Assembly: GCA_035260545.1 (NCBI GenBank)
Contig: DATFUZ010000105.1
Span: 1-14,790, forward strand
DNA length: 14,790 nucleotides
Origin: DATDDB01 sp035260545
Lineage (GTDB): Bacteria > Pseudomonadota > Gammaproteobacteria > Burkholderiales > Gallionellaceae
Direction: 5' to 3'
Under the pieces are notes generated by a model that was not told where the DNA came from, made no database searches, and was given only the letters and a program-made list of their open reading frames with translations. The position numbers and the translations under genes were made by a program. This document shows positions 1-6,824 of this stretch, piece by piece. Positions within the stretch are counted from its first letter, which is position 1. Every line of letters begins with the position of its first letter.

Positions 1-900
1 CCGGACGACCCGCGCACCGTCATGGGGCTGAACTTCCCCAATCCCGTGGGGCTGGCCGCAGGCCTGGACAAGGACGGGGCCTACATCGACGCACTGGCCG
101 CGCTGGGTTTCGGTTTTCTCGAAATCGGCACCGTCACCCCGTTGCCGCAGCCCGGCAACCCGCGACCGCGCCTCTTCCGTCTGCCGGAGGCGCGCGCGAT
201 CATCAACCGCATGGGCTTCAACAACTATGGCGTGGACGCGCTGGTGGAAAACGTCAAGCGCGCCAGATTCCGCGGCATCCTCGGCATCAACATCGGCAAG
301 AATGCCGCCACCCCCATCGAGAATGCCGCGGAAGACTACCTGACCTGTTTGCGCAAGGTATACACCCATGCCAGCTATGTAACGGTGAACATCTCCTCGC
401 CCAACACCAAGAACCTCCGCCAGTTACAGGGCGGCGACGAACTCGCCGCGCTGCTCGCGCAACTGAAGGATGAACAGGCCCGCCTTGCCGACCTGCACGG
501 CAAGTACGTGCCGATCACGGTCAAGATCGCCCCCGACCTGGAGCCGGAGGAAATCCGCCAGATCGCCGCGCTGCTCGTGCGGCACCGCATCGATGGCGTG
601 ATTGCAACCAACACCACGCTGTCGCGCATCGGCGTGATGCACCTGTCGCACGGCAGGGAAACCGGCGGCCTGTCCGGCGCGCCGGTGCGCGAGCGCTCAA
701 CCGCCGTAATCCGCGAGCTGGCTGCCGCGCTGGACGGCGCACTGCCCATCATCGGGGTGGGGGGCATCCTCAACGGCGAGGACGCGCTGGAAAAAATCCA
801 GGCCGGTGCCTCGCTGGTGCAGATCTACAGCGGCATAATCTACCGCGGCCCGGCGCTGATCGCCGAGGCTGCCGCCGCGCTGAGGGGCAAGGCCGCCTGA
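1..900 (+). CDS. pyrD: Dihydroorotate dehydrogenase (quinone), class 2; 5' end missing
   Basis: PyrD oxidises dihydroorotate to orotate in pyrimidine synthesis and, as the class 2 enzyme, passes electrons through FMN to membrane quinones. The reading frame is open from base 1. The first ATG at 22 sits inside a conserved segment (MGLNFPNPVGLAAGLDKDG), so it is internal and roughly 40 N-terminal residues, including the membrane-associating part, lie upstream of the window. Family motifs seen are NRMGFNNYGVD, the active-site segment NISSPNT with the catalytic serine of class 2 enzymes, IATNTTL, and the FMN-phosphate-binding GVGGI followed by GASLVQIYSG. The remainder aligns end to end with E. 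coli PyrD from memory and stops at TGA 898-900. It reads toward ald with a 43-bp gap. Identity is very secure; only the true start cannot be seen. Confidence 0.96.
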   Translation, partial: PDDPRTVMGLNFPNPVGLAAGLDKDGAYIDALAALGFGFLEIGTVTPLPQPGNPRPRLFRLPEARAIINRMGFNNYGVDALVENVKRARFRGILGINIGKNAATPIENAAEDYLTCLRKVYTHASYVTVNISSPNTKNLRQLQGGDELAALLAQLKDEQARLADLHGKYVPITVKIAPDLEPEEIRQIAALLVRHRIDGVIATNTTLSRIGVMHLSHGRETGGLSGAPVRERSTAVIRELAAALDGALPIIGVGGILNGEDALEKIQAGASLVQIYSGIIYRGPALIAEAAAALRGKAA

Positions 901-943
901 CAGGCTGAACCGTCACAATCGCAACATTCTTGGGGGAGGAAGC

Positions 944-2056
944 ATGCGTATCGGCGTACCGAAAGAGATCAAGGACCATGAATTCCGGGTTGGACTCACC
1001 CCGGACGGGACGCGTGCGCTGCGCGCAGCAGGCCATGAGGTGCTGGTGGAAACACGCGCCGGCAAGGCGATCGGCCACTCGGACGAGGAATATGCCCAGG
1101 CCGGCGCCAGCATCGTCGCCAGCCCCAAAGAGGTCTACGCCTGCGAGATGGTGGTCAAGGTGAAGGAGCCGCAACCCGCCGAGGTGCCGCTGCTGCACGA
1201 AGGGCTGGTGCTGTTCACCTATCTGCACCTCGCCGCGGCGCTTGAACTGGCGGCCGAGCTGATGCGCCGCAACGTGACCGCCATCGCCTACGAGACCGTG
1301 ACAGATGGACAGGGTCACCTGCCGCTGCTCACCCCCATGTCCGCCGTAGCCGGCCGCCTCTCCGTGCAGATGGGCGCCTGGGCCATGACCATGGCCAACG
1401 GGGGGCGCGGCGTGCTGCTCCCCGGCGTGGAAGGAGTGGCGCCCGGCAAGGTTGTCATCCTGGGCGGCGGCGTAGTGGGCAGCAACGCCGCGCAGATCGC
1501 ACTCGCGCTGGGAGCTGAAGTGACCCTGCTGGAACGCAATTCCGCCACCATCGCTCGCCTCGCCGCGACCTTCGGCCCGCGCCTGCACCTGATGGCTTCC
1601 GAACCTGCAAGCGTGGAGAAATACGTGAAGGGCGCCGACCTCGTGGTGGGCGCCGTGCTGCTGCCGGGCAAACACGCACCGCGCATCGTCAGCCGCGAAC
1701 TGGTGCGCGCCATGCGCCCCGGCTCGGTGATCGTCGACATCTCCATCGACCAGGGCGGCTGCGTCGAGACCGCGCGCCCCACCACCCACAGCGACCCGAT
1801 CTATGTCGACGAAGGCGTGGTGCATTACTGCGTGGCCAACCTGCCCGCCGCCACTGCCTGGACCTCCACGCAGGCGCTTACCCGCGCCACCCTGCCCTAT
1901 GTGCGGGAACTGGCCGACAAGGGCGTGCGCCGCGCGTTGCTGGAGAATGCCGGCTTGATGAACGGCCTCAACGTCTATGCGGGCAAGATCACGCACCCGG
2001 GATTGGCCGAGGACCTGAAACAGCCGCTGCTGGCGGCGGAAGAGGCGCTGGCCTGA
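944..2056 (+). CDS. ald: Alanine dehydrogenase
   Basis: Ald catalyses NAD-dependent, reversible oxidative deamination of L-alanine to pyruvate and ammonia in the cytoplasm. The 370-residue product has the usual family length and starts MRIGVPKEIKDHEFRVGLTP, the typical N-terminus. The Rossmann motif GGGVVG lies at residues 174-179 and is followed by an acidic NAD-ribose position in VTLLE. By alignment from memory, Lys74 (VKVKEP), His95 (YLHLA) and Asp269 (SIDQGG) match the catalytic and substrate-binding residues. The start is supported by a strong Shine-Dalgarno sequence, GGAGGA, just upstream (about 934-939). It lies 43 bp after pyrD, so read-through is possible, although the two pathways are not directly linked. 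A related family is the N-terminal part of NAD(P) transhydrogenase, but length and the C-terminal AL(T/x)xATLPY segment fit Ald. Confidence 0.95.
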   Translation: MRIGVPKEIKDHEFRVGLTPDGTRALRAAGHEVLVETRAGKAIGHSDEEYAQAGASIVASPKEVYACEMVVKVKEPQPAEVPLLHEGLVLFTYLHLAAALELAAELMRRNVTAIAYETVTDGQGHLPLLTPMSAVAGRLSVQMGAWAMTMANGGRGVLLPGVEGVAPGKVVILGGGVVGSNAAQIALALGAEVTLLERNSATIARLAATFGPRLHLMASEPASVEKYVKGADLVVGAVLLPGKHAPRIVSRELVRAMRPGSVIVDISIDQGGCVETARPTTHSDPIYVDEGVVHYCVANLPAATAWTSTQALTRATLPYVRELADKGVRRALLENAGLMNGLNVYAGKITHPGLAEDLKQPLLAAEEALA

Positions 2057-2169
2057 CCACGGCTGCCTCGCTAATTCGCTGCTAATTTTCGTTCGATAGA
2101 GTGCAGGCTGCGATCCCGGGTTTTCCGCCCGGCTTCGCCGCCTGACATTTCGGAATCCCGCCGCCGCTT

Positions 2170-3543
2170 ATGAATGTGCCGCGTATGCGCATCCTCGAGT
2201 CCATATTCGCCCTCGCCATGCTGGGGGCGCTGGGCGGCTGCGCCACCTACAAGGCCGAGCCGCTCGCGCTGCAACCAGCGTGGCCGGCCGGGGTGTCCCG
2301 CCTGAAAGTGGATGCGGGCAGCATGCCGTTGCCGGAACTGGCGGCGCACACCTTCGATCCCCGCGACGGCCTGGACATGACCGAAGTCGCCATGCTCGCC
2401 GTGGCCAATAACCCGCAATTGAAGGTCGCCCGTGACGATCTCGGCATTGCTCAGGCGCAGGCGTATGCCGCCGGGCTGCTGCCCGACCCGCAGTTTTCCT
2501 ATTCTCCCCAGGTTCCGCAGAACGGCACGCCCGGCGGAAACGTCACGGCGTACGACACCAGCCTGACCTTCAACCTCACGGCGCTGGTTCTGCGCTCCTC
2601 GCGTGTTGCGGCGGCACAGGCGAATGCGCGCCAGGCCGACCTGGCGCTGCTCTGGCAGGAATGGCAGGTGGTGAGCCAGGCGCGCCTGCTGTTTGCCAGG
2701 GACTGGGGCCGGAAAGCCCTGCTGCATATCCTGCAAGAACGCCGCGCACTCGCCGCCCTGCGCCTTTCACGGGAGAAGGCGGCGTTCGCCGACGGTAACC
2801 TGACCCTGACCGAGACGACGCTGGCGGCGGACGCACTGCAGGGCATAGACAAGCAGATCAACGAAACCGAACGGCTGATCGCGCAGAATCGCCATGCGCT
2901 GAATGCCCTGCTGGGATTGTCGCCCGACACGCGCCTGAACCTCGCGGGGCCGCCGACGCCGCCGGTGCTCGACCGCAATGCAATCGCCACCCGCCTGCCC
3001 GAGCTGGCCGTGCGCCGTCCCGACCTGCTGGCGCTGCAGGCAGGCTATGACGCGCAGGACCGCCGCGTGCGGGAGGCCATCCTCGCCCAGTTTCCCGCGA
3101 TCTCCTTCGGCCCGCTGCAGGCGCGAGACAACACCGGAATCATCTACGACGGCTTTTCGCTCAGCCTCACGCTGCCGATCTTCAACCGTAACCGGGGGAA
3201 CGTCGCCATTGCCGAAGCGACCCGGCACCGCATGCACGACGAGTTCCAGCTCAGGCTGAATGCCGCCTACGGCGAGGTTGCCCAGCTTCTTTCCGACGAG
3301 GCGCTGCTGGAGCAGCAGGTGCAGACGCTGGACCAGGACCTGGCCGGCCTCTCCGTGCTGGCGGACCGCGCACAGGCCGCGCTCGCGGCCGGCAACCTGG
3401 GCCTGCCCGCGTATTACGGGCTGAAGGATGCGCAGACCTCCAAGGAAATAGAGAAAAACGCGCTGACCGAAAGGATGCTCGAGGAGCGCATCGCCCTGCA
3501 AACCCTGATCGGGAGCGATCTGCCCGCAAGGGCGCCGAACTAG
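2170..3543 (+). CDS. TolC-family outer-membrane efflux lipoprotein (OEP family)
   Basis: This is an outer-membrane channel component of a tripartite efflux or secretion system. The N-terminus is a lipoprotein signal peptide with lipobox LGGC at residues 21-24, predicting lipidation on Cys24. The rest shows the two OEP repeats: long amphipathic helices (MTEVAMLAVANNPQLKVARD near residues 77-96, and a second half starting near residue 290) each followed by strand-rich segments. The phrase LPIFNRNRGNVAIAEATR near residues 338-355 is highly typical of the CusC/TolC-like family. ATG 2170 has no good ribosome binding site; an in-frame ATG at 2185 (MRILESIFALAMLG) gives an equally good signal peptide. 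No membrane-fusion protein or inner-membrane pump gene is adjacent, so the substrate is unknown; the truncated regulator downstream could once have controlled it. Confidence 0.88.
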   Translation: MNVPRMRILESIFALAMLGALGGCATYKAEPLALQPAWPAGVSRLKVDAGSMPLPELAAHTFDPRDGLDMTEVAMLAVANNPQLKVARDDLGIAQAQAYAAGLLPDPQFSYSPQVPQNGTPGGNVTAYDTSLTFNLTALVLRSSRVAAAQANARQADLALLWQEWQVVSQARLLFARDWGRKALLHILQERRALAALRLSREKAAFADGNLTLTETTLAADALQGIDKQINETERLIAQNRHALNALLGLSPDTRLNLAGPPTPPVLDRNAIATRLPELAVRRPDLLALQAGYDAQDRRVREAILAQFPAISFGPLQARDNTGIIYDGFSLSLTLPIFNRNRGNVAIAEATRHRMHDEFQLRLNAAYGEVAQLLSDEALLEQQVQTLDQDLAGLSVLADRAQAALAAGNLGLPAYYGLKDAQTSKEIEKNALTERMLEERIALQTLIGSDLPARAPN

Positions 3544-3552
3544 CACGCGGCG

Positions 3553-3597
3553 CCAGATACCCGCGGGCGAGATACCCGCGGGCCAGACACCCGCGGG
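3553..3597. repeat. Three tandem 15-bp repeats ending in CCCGCGGG
   Basis: Three head-to-tail 15-bp units occupy 3553-3567, 3568-3582 and 3583-3597, with consensus CCAGATACCCGCGGG and one or two substitutions in the second and third copies. Each contains the self-complementary octamer CCCGCGGG. The array lies just after the stop codon of the TolC-family gene and upstream of the response-regulator gene. It could be a simple tandem duplication or a set of regulator half-sites; the sequence does not decide this. Confidence 0.85.
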
Positions 3598-3615
3598 CCG
3601 GGCGCGCAATCGGGC

Positions 3616-3621
3616 TACAAT
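3616..3621 (+). promoter_or_regulatory. Possible -10 element upstream of the response-regulator gene
   Basis: TACAAT at 3616-3621, in the context GGGCTACAATGCC, is a good sigma70-type -10 hexamer about 65 bp before the regulator start codon. The hexamer 17 bp upstream (3593-3598) is GC-only and does not resemble TTGACA; it falls within the third tandem repeat. The call is therefore tentative. Confidence 0.35.
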
Positions 3622-3685
3622 GCCGCATGGATTGCACCGATAGGACATATTCCGCAATGGGTTCCGCCACGCCGGGCGCCGGACG

Positions 3686-4162
3686 ATGCGTATTCTGCTT
3701 GTAGAGGACGACTGCATGATAGGCGCGGCCGTCTGCGTCGCGCTCCGCAAGGCCGCATATGCGGTGGACTGGGTCACTGACGGCGCCGACGACTATCTCG
3801 TCAAACCCTTCGATGTGCACGAATTGCAGGCACGGCTGCGCGCAGTCATCCGCCGCAAGGGCGGGCAGGCCGCGCCGGTGCTCGACAACGGCATCGTGAG
3901 CCTGGACCCCGCCACCCGCGAAGCGCGGCACGGCGACACGCGCCACCTGCTATCCGCCCGCGAGTTCGCCCTGCTCCACGCGCTGCTGCTGCACCCCGGC
4001 GCCATTCTCACCCGCACCGAACTCGAAGCGCGCATCTACGGCTGGAACGAGGAGATCGAAAGCAACGCCGTGGATTTCCTGATCCACAGCGTGCGCAAGA
4101 AACTGGGCGCCGACGTGATCCGGAACATTCGCGGCGCCGGGTGGATGGCGGACAAGACATGA
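3686..4162 (+). pseudogene. OmpR/QseB-type response regulator with internal receiver-domain deletion
   Basis: The 158-residue product begins as a normal receiver domain (MRILLVEDD with the acidic pair, then helix 1 and AVDWVTDG). It jumps at residue 33 directly to ADDYLVKPF, the conserved end of the receiver containing the switch lysine. About 60 residues are missing in frame compared with the roughly 220-residue QseB/PmrA-like family, including the phosphoacceptor Asp (near residue 51) and the conserved Ser/Thr. The OmpR-type winged-helix DNA-binding domain (about residues 65-158, ending NIRGAGWMADKT) appears intact, with LSAREFALLHALLL, the Y-G-W-N-E-E-I-E-S-N-A-V signature and RKKLGADVIR. 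The protein cannot be phosphorylated normally; it is either decaying or a constitutive DNA-binding protein. The stop overlaps a downstream ATG (ATGA), the usual coupling to a kinase gene, but no kinase follows. Confidence 0.85.
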
Positions 4163-4248
4163 GAAACCACACCCGTGGCAGGCGCCCCGATAACCGGTTC
4201 GCACGGCCGATCAGCGCCATGCTGCTTACCACACCTTGCCGGTCTTGA
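4159..4248 (+). pseudogene. Probable 5' remnant of the partner sensor histidine-kinase gene
   Basis: An ATG at 4159 overlaps the response-regulator stop codon (ATGA) and opens a 29-codon frame beginning MRNHTRGRRPDNRFARPIS. Kinase genes paired with QseB-like regulators often start this way, with a short basic N-terminus before the first membrane helix. No membrane helix, HAMP, HisKA or ATPase segment follows. The frame stops at 4246-4248, inside the 3' end of the convergent hslR gene. My reading is that the kinase gene has been lost and only its start remains; it could also be chance. Confidence 0.4.
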
Positions 4249-4639
4249 GCTTTTCTATATCGCGCCGGTCCTTCTTGGTCGGACGGCCGCGGAGCACGGA
4301 ATACTGCTGCTGCGCGCGGCGCTCGTCGGCGAGTGCTGTGCGCCGCTGGCGGCTTTCCTCGGTTTCGCGATAAAGCTTTTGCGCCTCGGCCGGCGGCCCG
4401 CGGCGGCCGGAGAGCGCCAGCACTTCCACCTCGAAGGTGTAGGGGCCGAGGCGAATGCTGAGCATGTCCCCGACCGCGAGTGATTTCGCCGGCTTCACGC
4501 GCGCGCCGTTGACGAGCGCACGGCCGTTTTCCACCTCGGCGACGGCCAGGGCGCGCGTCTTGAAGAAACGGGCCGCCCACAGCCACTTGTCGATGCGGGT
4601 CTTGTCGTGACCTGCCGTGACTTCAGCTTCTTTCTTCAT
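4226..4639 (-). CDS. hslR: Ribosome-associated heat-shock protein 15, S4 domain
   Basis: Hsp15 binds free 50S subunits that carry a nascent chain-tRNA and helps recycle stalled subunits. The N-terminal S4 RNA-binding domain is clear: RIDKWLWAARFFKTRALA, then VENGRALVNGARVKPAKSL and VGDMLSIRL. A basic C-terminal tail rich in R, K, E and Q follows (RPTKKDRRDIEKLK), as in E. coli Hsp15. Starting at the ATG at 4639 gives 137 residues (MKKEAEVTAGHDKTRIDKW), matching the usual length of about 133 and preceded by TGGAA. An upstream in-frame ATG at 4672 would add 11 residues; it has GGCGGA before it and cannot be excluded. Between the two ATGs lies a perfect hairpin (CCGGGC/GCCCGG, 4654-4668). The gene converges on the truncated regulator and lies downstream of the palindromic element. 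Confidence 0.9.
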   Translation of the reverse strand: MKKEAEVTAGHDKTRIDKWLWAARFFKTRALAVAEVENGRALVNGARVKPAKSLAVGDMLSIRLGPYTFEVEVLALSGRRGPPAEAQKLYRETEESRQRRTALADERRAQQQYSVLRGRPTKKDRRDIEKLKTGKVW

Positions 4640-4694
4640 TTCCAAAGCAGAAGCCGGGCAGAGCCCGGACATTGTTCCGCCACTCGCAGACTAC

Positions 4695-4822
4695 CCAAAA
4701 AACGCAACGAGGATGGCGAGATGCAAGGCGCGCGGCGCGCAGCGACGAAGACATACCTGGTGGGTAGGCGAGGAAGCGAGCACCGCGCAACCCCGCAGAT
4801 CGCCACCGCAGTCGTTTTTTGG
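4695..4822. repeat. 128-bp imperfect palindromic intergenic element (MITE-like)
   Basis: The ends are perfect 10-bp inverted repeats, CCAAAAAACG at 4695-4704 and CGTTTTTTGG at 4813-4822. They extend to 13 bp with one mismatch if flanking TA(C/A) is included. Further matching inner segments are TGGCGA (4714-4719) with TCGCCA (4800-4805), and a centre near 4758 with ACATACC opposite GGGTAGG. No protein is encoded. It starts immediately after the yfaZ stop codon and precedes hslR, both on the minus strand. Transcribed from yfaZ it would form a long hairpin ending in a T run, so it may also terminate transcription. I believe similar elements are dispersed in proteobacterial genomes, but cannot verify this here. 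Confidence 0.75.
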
Positions 4823-5401
4823 TTAGAAGGCGAGTTTGAAACCGATGTGCAGCCCATTATCCAGCACTGCCGCCGGCCCGTTCTTGATGCCGAAGCTGAT
4901 CCGGCGGTAGCCCGCGTAAACCATGGTTTGCGGAGCCAGTTCGTAGTCGACGCGCACGATGCCCTGCGTATAGCGCACGGCATCGCCGAAGGTGAGGATG
5001 TTGGGCGCGTAATGCACTTCGCCGGAAAACCCCAGTTGCGGCGCGCCAGCCGGGGAGAAGCGCACCAGCGCATCCAGCGCGGCGGCCGAGGCGTCGCTGC
5101 GGACCGGCGGGTTATCCTTGATGGTCGCGGCCAGCAGTTCCATGCCGACGCCGATGCTCACGCCGGGCGCGCCTTCCAGGGTGTTCGCCACCATGATGCC
5201 GCCGTTGACCAGTACGCTGTGGCGGTTGTTGTACAGCAGCCCCGCATGCAGGTCGGCATTGCCCTGCGCTTCCACCCCGTTCGCCGTGCTGAATTGAAAC
5301 TGGGCAGTATTGTTGTTCAGATTGACATCCAGCATGTTGGCCATGGCCGCAGTGCCCGTAAACAGCAGTACAAAGGCCGCCAGGTAGTGCATCGACTTCA
5401 T
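4823..5401 (-). CDS. YfaZ-like outer-membrane protein
   Basis: The 192-residue product has a classic signal peptide (MKSMHYLAAFVLLFTGTAAMA, cleavage likely after Ala21) and ends in phenylalanine, as outer-membrane beta-barrel proteins usually do. The mature part consists of alternating short hydrophobic strands and Gly/Asn turns (for example LHAGLLYNNRHSVLVNGGIM, VRVDYELAPQTMVYAGYRRI, LHIGFKLAF). Overall pattern and length fit the YfaZ family, whose function is unknown. The start is supported by AGGAG (5408-5412) seven bases before the ATG. It is divergent from the rnf operon. The 128-bp palindrome abuts its stop codon. Family assignment rests on recall of YfaZ-type sequences and is moderately secure; the outer-membrane location is firmer. 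Confidence 0.75.
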   Translation of the reverse strand: MKSMHYLAAFVLLFTGTAAMANMLDVNLNNNTAQFQFSTANGVEAQGNADLHAGLLYNNRHSVLVNGGIMVANTLEGAPGVSIGVGMELLAATIKDNPPVRSDASAAALDALVRFSPAGAPQLGFSGEVHYAPNILTFGDAVRYTQGIVRVDYELAPQTMVYAGYRRISFGIKNGPAAVLDNGLHIGFKLAF

Positions 5402-5522
5402 GAATCGACTCCTTCAGTTTTGAGGTGAATTTTCAAGATGATAAACCAAATCCGTGCATATTGCCCGCCGGAATCGGTGCGCCAGTGTGACCGGCGCAAC
5501 AGGCGGGGGTTCCCGCAGGCAT

Positions 5523-5556
5523 GCCGGACGGCCGGGCGCGCGCGCCGGCGTCCGGC
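5523..5556. repeat. GC-rich inverted repeat between yfaZ and rnfA
   Basis: GCCGGACG (5523-5530) is repeated inverted as CGTCCGGC (5549-5556), enclosing a perfect 12-bp palindrome GGCGCGCGCGCC (5535-5546). It lies in the 273-bp divergent intergenic region, upstream of the proposed rnf promoter. There is no T run on either side, so it is not an obvious terminator. Confidence 0.7.
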
Positions 5557-5599
5557 CCGAAGGGCGCCCACGGGGCATATTCATATAACCAATACGTGG

Positions 5600-5628
5600 T
5601 TGAAGCCATGATGAATCCGGGGGATAAT
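5600..5628 (+). promoter_or_regulatory. Sigma70-like promoter for the rnf operon
   Basis: TTGAAG at 5600-5605 and GATAAT at 5623-5628 are separated by exactly 17 bp, giving a predicted transcription start near 5635 and a leader of about 40 nt before the rnfA ATG at 5675. No FNR- or SoxR-type operator was recognised by eye. Confidence 0.55.
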
Positions 5629-5674
5629 CGCCAATTATCTGCACTATGCAGCGGTGCTTCCGCGCGGCGAATAT

Positions 5675-6256
5675 ATGGAGCATTACATACTCATCCTGAT
5701 CGGCACGGTGTTCGTGAACAACATCGTGATGGTGCGGGTTCTGGGCCTGTGCCCGTTCATGGGCGTGTCGAAAAAGCTGGAAACCGCCATCGGCATGGGC
5801 CTGGCGACCGCTTTCGTGCTGACGCTGGCTTCGGGCAGCAGCTATCTGATCAACACCTACCTGCTGGTGCCGAACCATCTCGACTACCTCACGACGCTGT
5901 CCTTCATCGTAGTGATCGCCGGCATCGTGCAATTCACCGAAATGGTGGTGGAAAAAACCAGCCCGCCGCTGTACCAGGTGCTGGGCATCTACCTGCCGCT
6001 GATCACCACCAACTGCGCGGTGCTGGGCATACCGCTGCTGAACATCCAGCAGAAACATGACCTGATCGAGTCGCTGGTCTACGGCTTCGGCGGCTCGGTC
6101 GGCTTTACCCTGGCCATGGTGCTGTTCGCCGGCATCCGCGAGCGCCTTGACGGCGCGGATGTGCCGCAGATCTTCAAGGGCTCGGCCATCGCCATGGTCA
6201 CGGCCGGGCTGATGAGCCTCTCGTTCATGGGATTCTCGGGCCTGGTCAAACTGTAA
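5675..6256 (+). CDS. rnfA: Rnf/Rsx electron-transport complex subunit A
   Basis: RnfA is a six-helix inner-membrane subunit of the Rnf complex and, with RnfE, holds an iron-sulfur centre within the membrane. The 193-residue product starting at ATG 5675 (MEHYILILIGTVFVNNIVM) has the exact length of E. coli RsxA and aligns with it throughout, including GLCPFMGVSKKLETA, VQFTEMVV and the C-terminal AGLMSLSFMGFSGLVKL. Cys26 (GLCP) and Cys114 (TTNC) match the cysteines that known Rnf structures place at the intramembrane cluster. A GTG at 5654 would add seven residues with no homologue, so ATG 5675 is preferred. It is the first gene of rnfABCDGE, with rnfB following 16 bp later. Confidence 0.96.
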   Translation: MEHYILILIGTVFVNNIVMVRVLGLCPFMGVSKKLETAIGMGLATAFVLTLASGSSYLINTYLLVPNHLDYLTTLSFIVVIAGIVQFTEMVVEKTSPPLYQVLGIYLPLITTNCAVLGIPLLNIQQKHDLIESLVYGFGGSVGFTLAMVLFAGIRERLDGADVPQIFKGSAIAMVTAGLMSLSFMGFSGLVKL

Positions 6257-6272
6257 ATCCACGGAAACGATA

Positions 6273-6824
6273 ATGCTGGCTGCCCTCTATGTCATGGCCG
6301 GGATCGCCGTCGTGCTCGGCGCGGTGCTGGGCTTTTCCGCGATCCGGTTCCGGGTGGAAGGCAATCCCCTGGTGGACAAGATAGACGCAGTGCTGCCGCA
6401 GACCCAGTGCGGCCAGTGCGGCTTCCCCGGCTGCAAGCCCTACGCCACCGCCATTGCGAACGGCGAGGCGGAGATTAACCGCTGTCCGCCTGGCGGCGAG
6501 GACGGCATCCGCAAGCTGGCCGAACTGCTCGGCGTGGAATTCAAGCCCTTCGCCGAGGGCGCGGCGCAACCCAAGCCCAAAGCGGTCGCCTTCATCGACG
6601 AGAACACCTGCATCGGCTGCACCCTGTGCCTGCAGGCCTGCCCGGTGGATGCGATCACCGGCGCGGCCAAGCAGATGCATACCATCATCGCGGCCGAGTG
6701 CACGGGGTGCGAGCTGTGCGTCCCGCCGTGCCCGGTGGACTGCATCAGCATGGTGCCCGTCCCGCAGAGCCTGCAGAGCTGGAAGTGGGAATATCCGGTA
6801 TTTGAACTGAGGCGGGCTGCATGA
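6273..6824 (+). CDS. rnfB: Rnf/Rsx electron-transport complex subunit B (iron-sulfur protein)
   Basis: RnfB is the membrane-anchored ferredoxin-like entry or exit point for electrons in the Rnf complex. The 183-residue product has one N-terminal membrane helix (residues 3-25). An Fe-S domain follows with CGQCGFPGC and a fourth cysteine (Cys46, 49, 54, 71), then two 4Fe-4S ferredoxin motifs: CIGCTLCLQACP (Cys113, 116, 119, 123) and CTGCELCVPPCP (Cys143, 146, 149, 153). This matches the E. coli RsxB arrangement of three clusters and its length of about 190 residues. The stop codon overlaps the rnfC start (ATGA), indicating translational coupling. Confidence 0.96.
   Translation: MLAALYVMAGIAVVLGAVLGFSAIRFRVEGNPLVDKIDAVLPQTQCGQCGFPGCKPYATAIANGEAEINRCPPGGEDGIRKLAELLGVEFKPFAEGAAQPKPKAVAFIDENTCIGCTLCLQACPVDAITGAAKQMHTIIAAECTGCELCVPPCPVDCISMVPVPQSLQSWKWEYPVFELRRAA

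Noticed and set aside
770..1996. Long open frame on the minus strand opposite pyrD and ald (about 400 codons)
   Set aside because: It is the antisense of confidently identified genes; its His/Gly/Arg/Gln-rich product has no domain and reflects high GC at third codon positions.
2100..2145. Possible terminator between ald and the TolC-family gene
   Set aside because: Only a 5-bp stem (CCGGG/CCCGG) with a 7-nt loop and no T run downstream.
3553..3597. Possible CRISPR-like array
   Set aside because: Only three 15-bp units with no spacers between them and no cas genes nearby.
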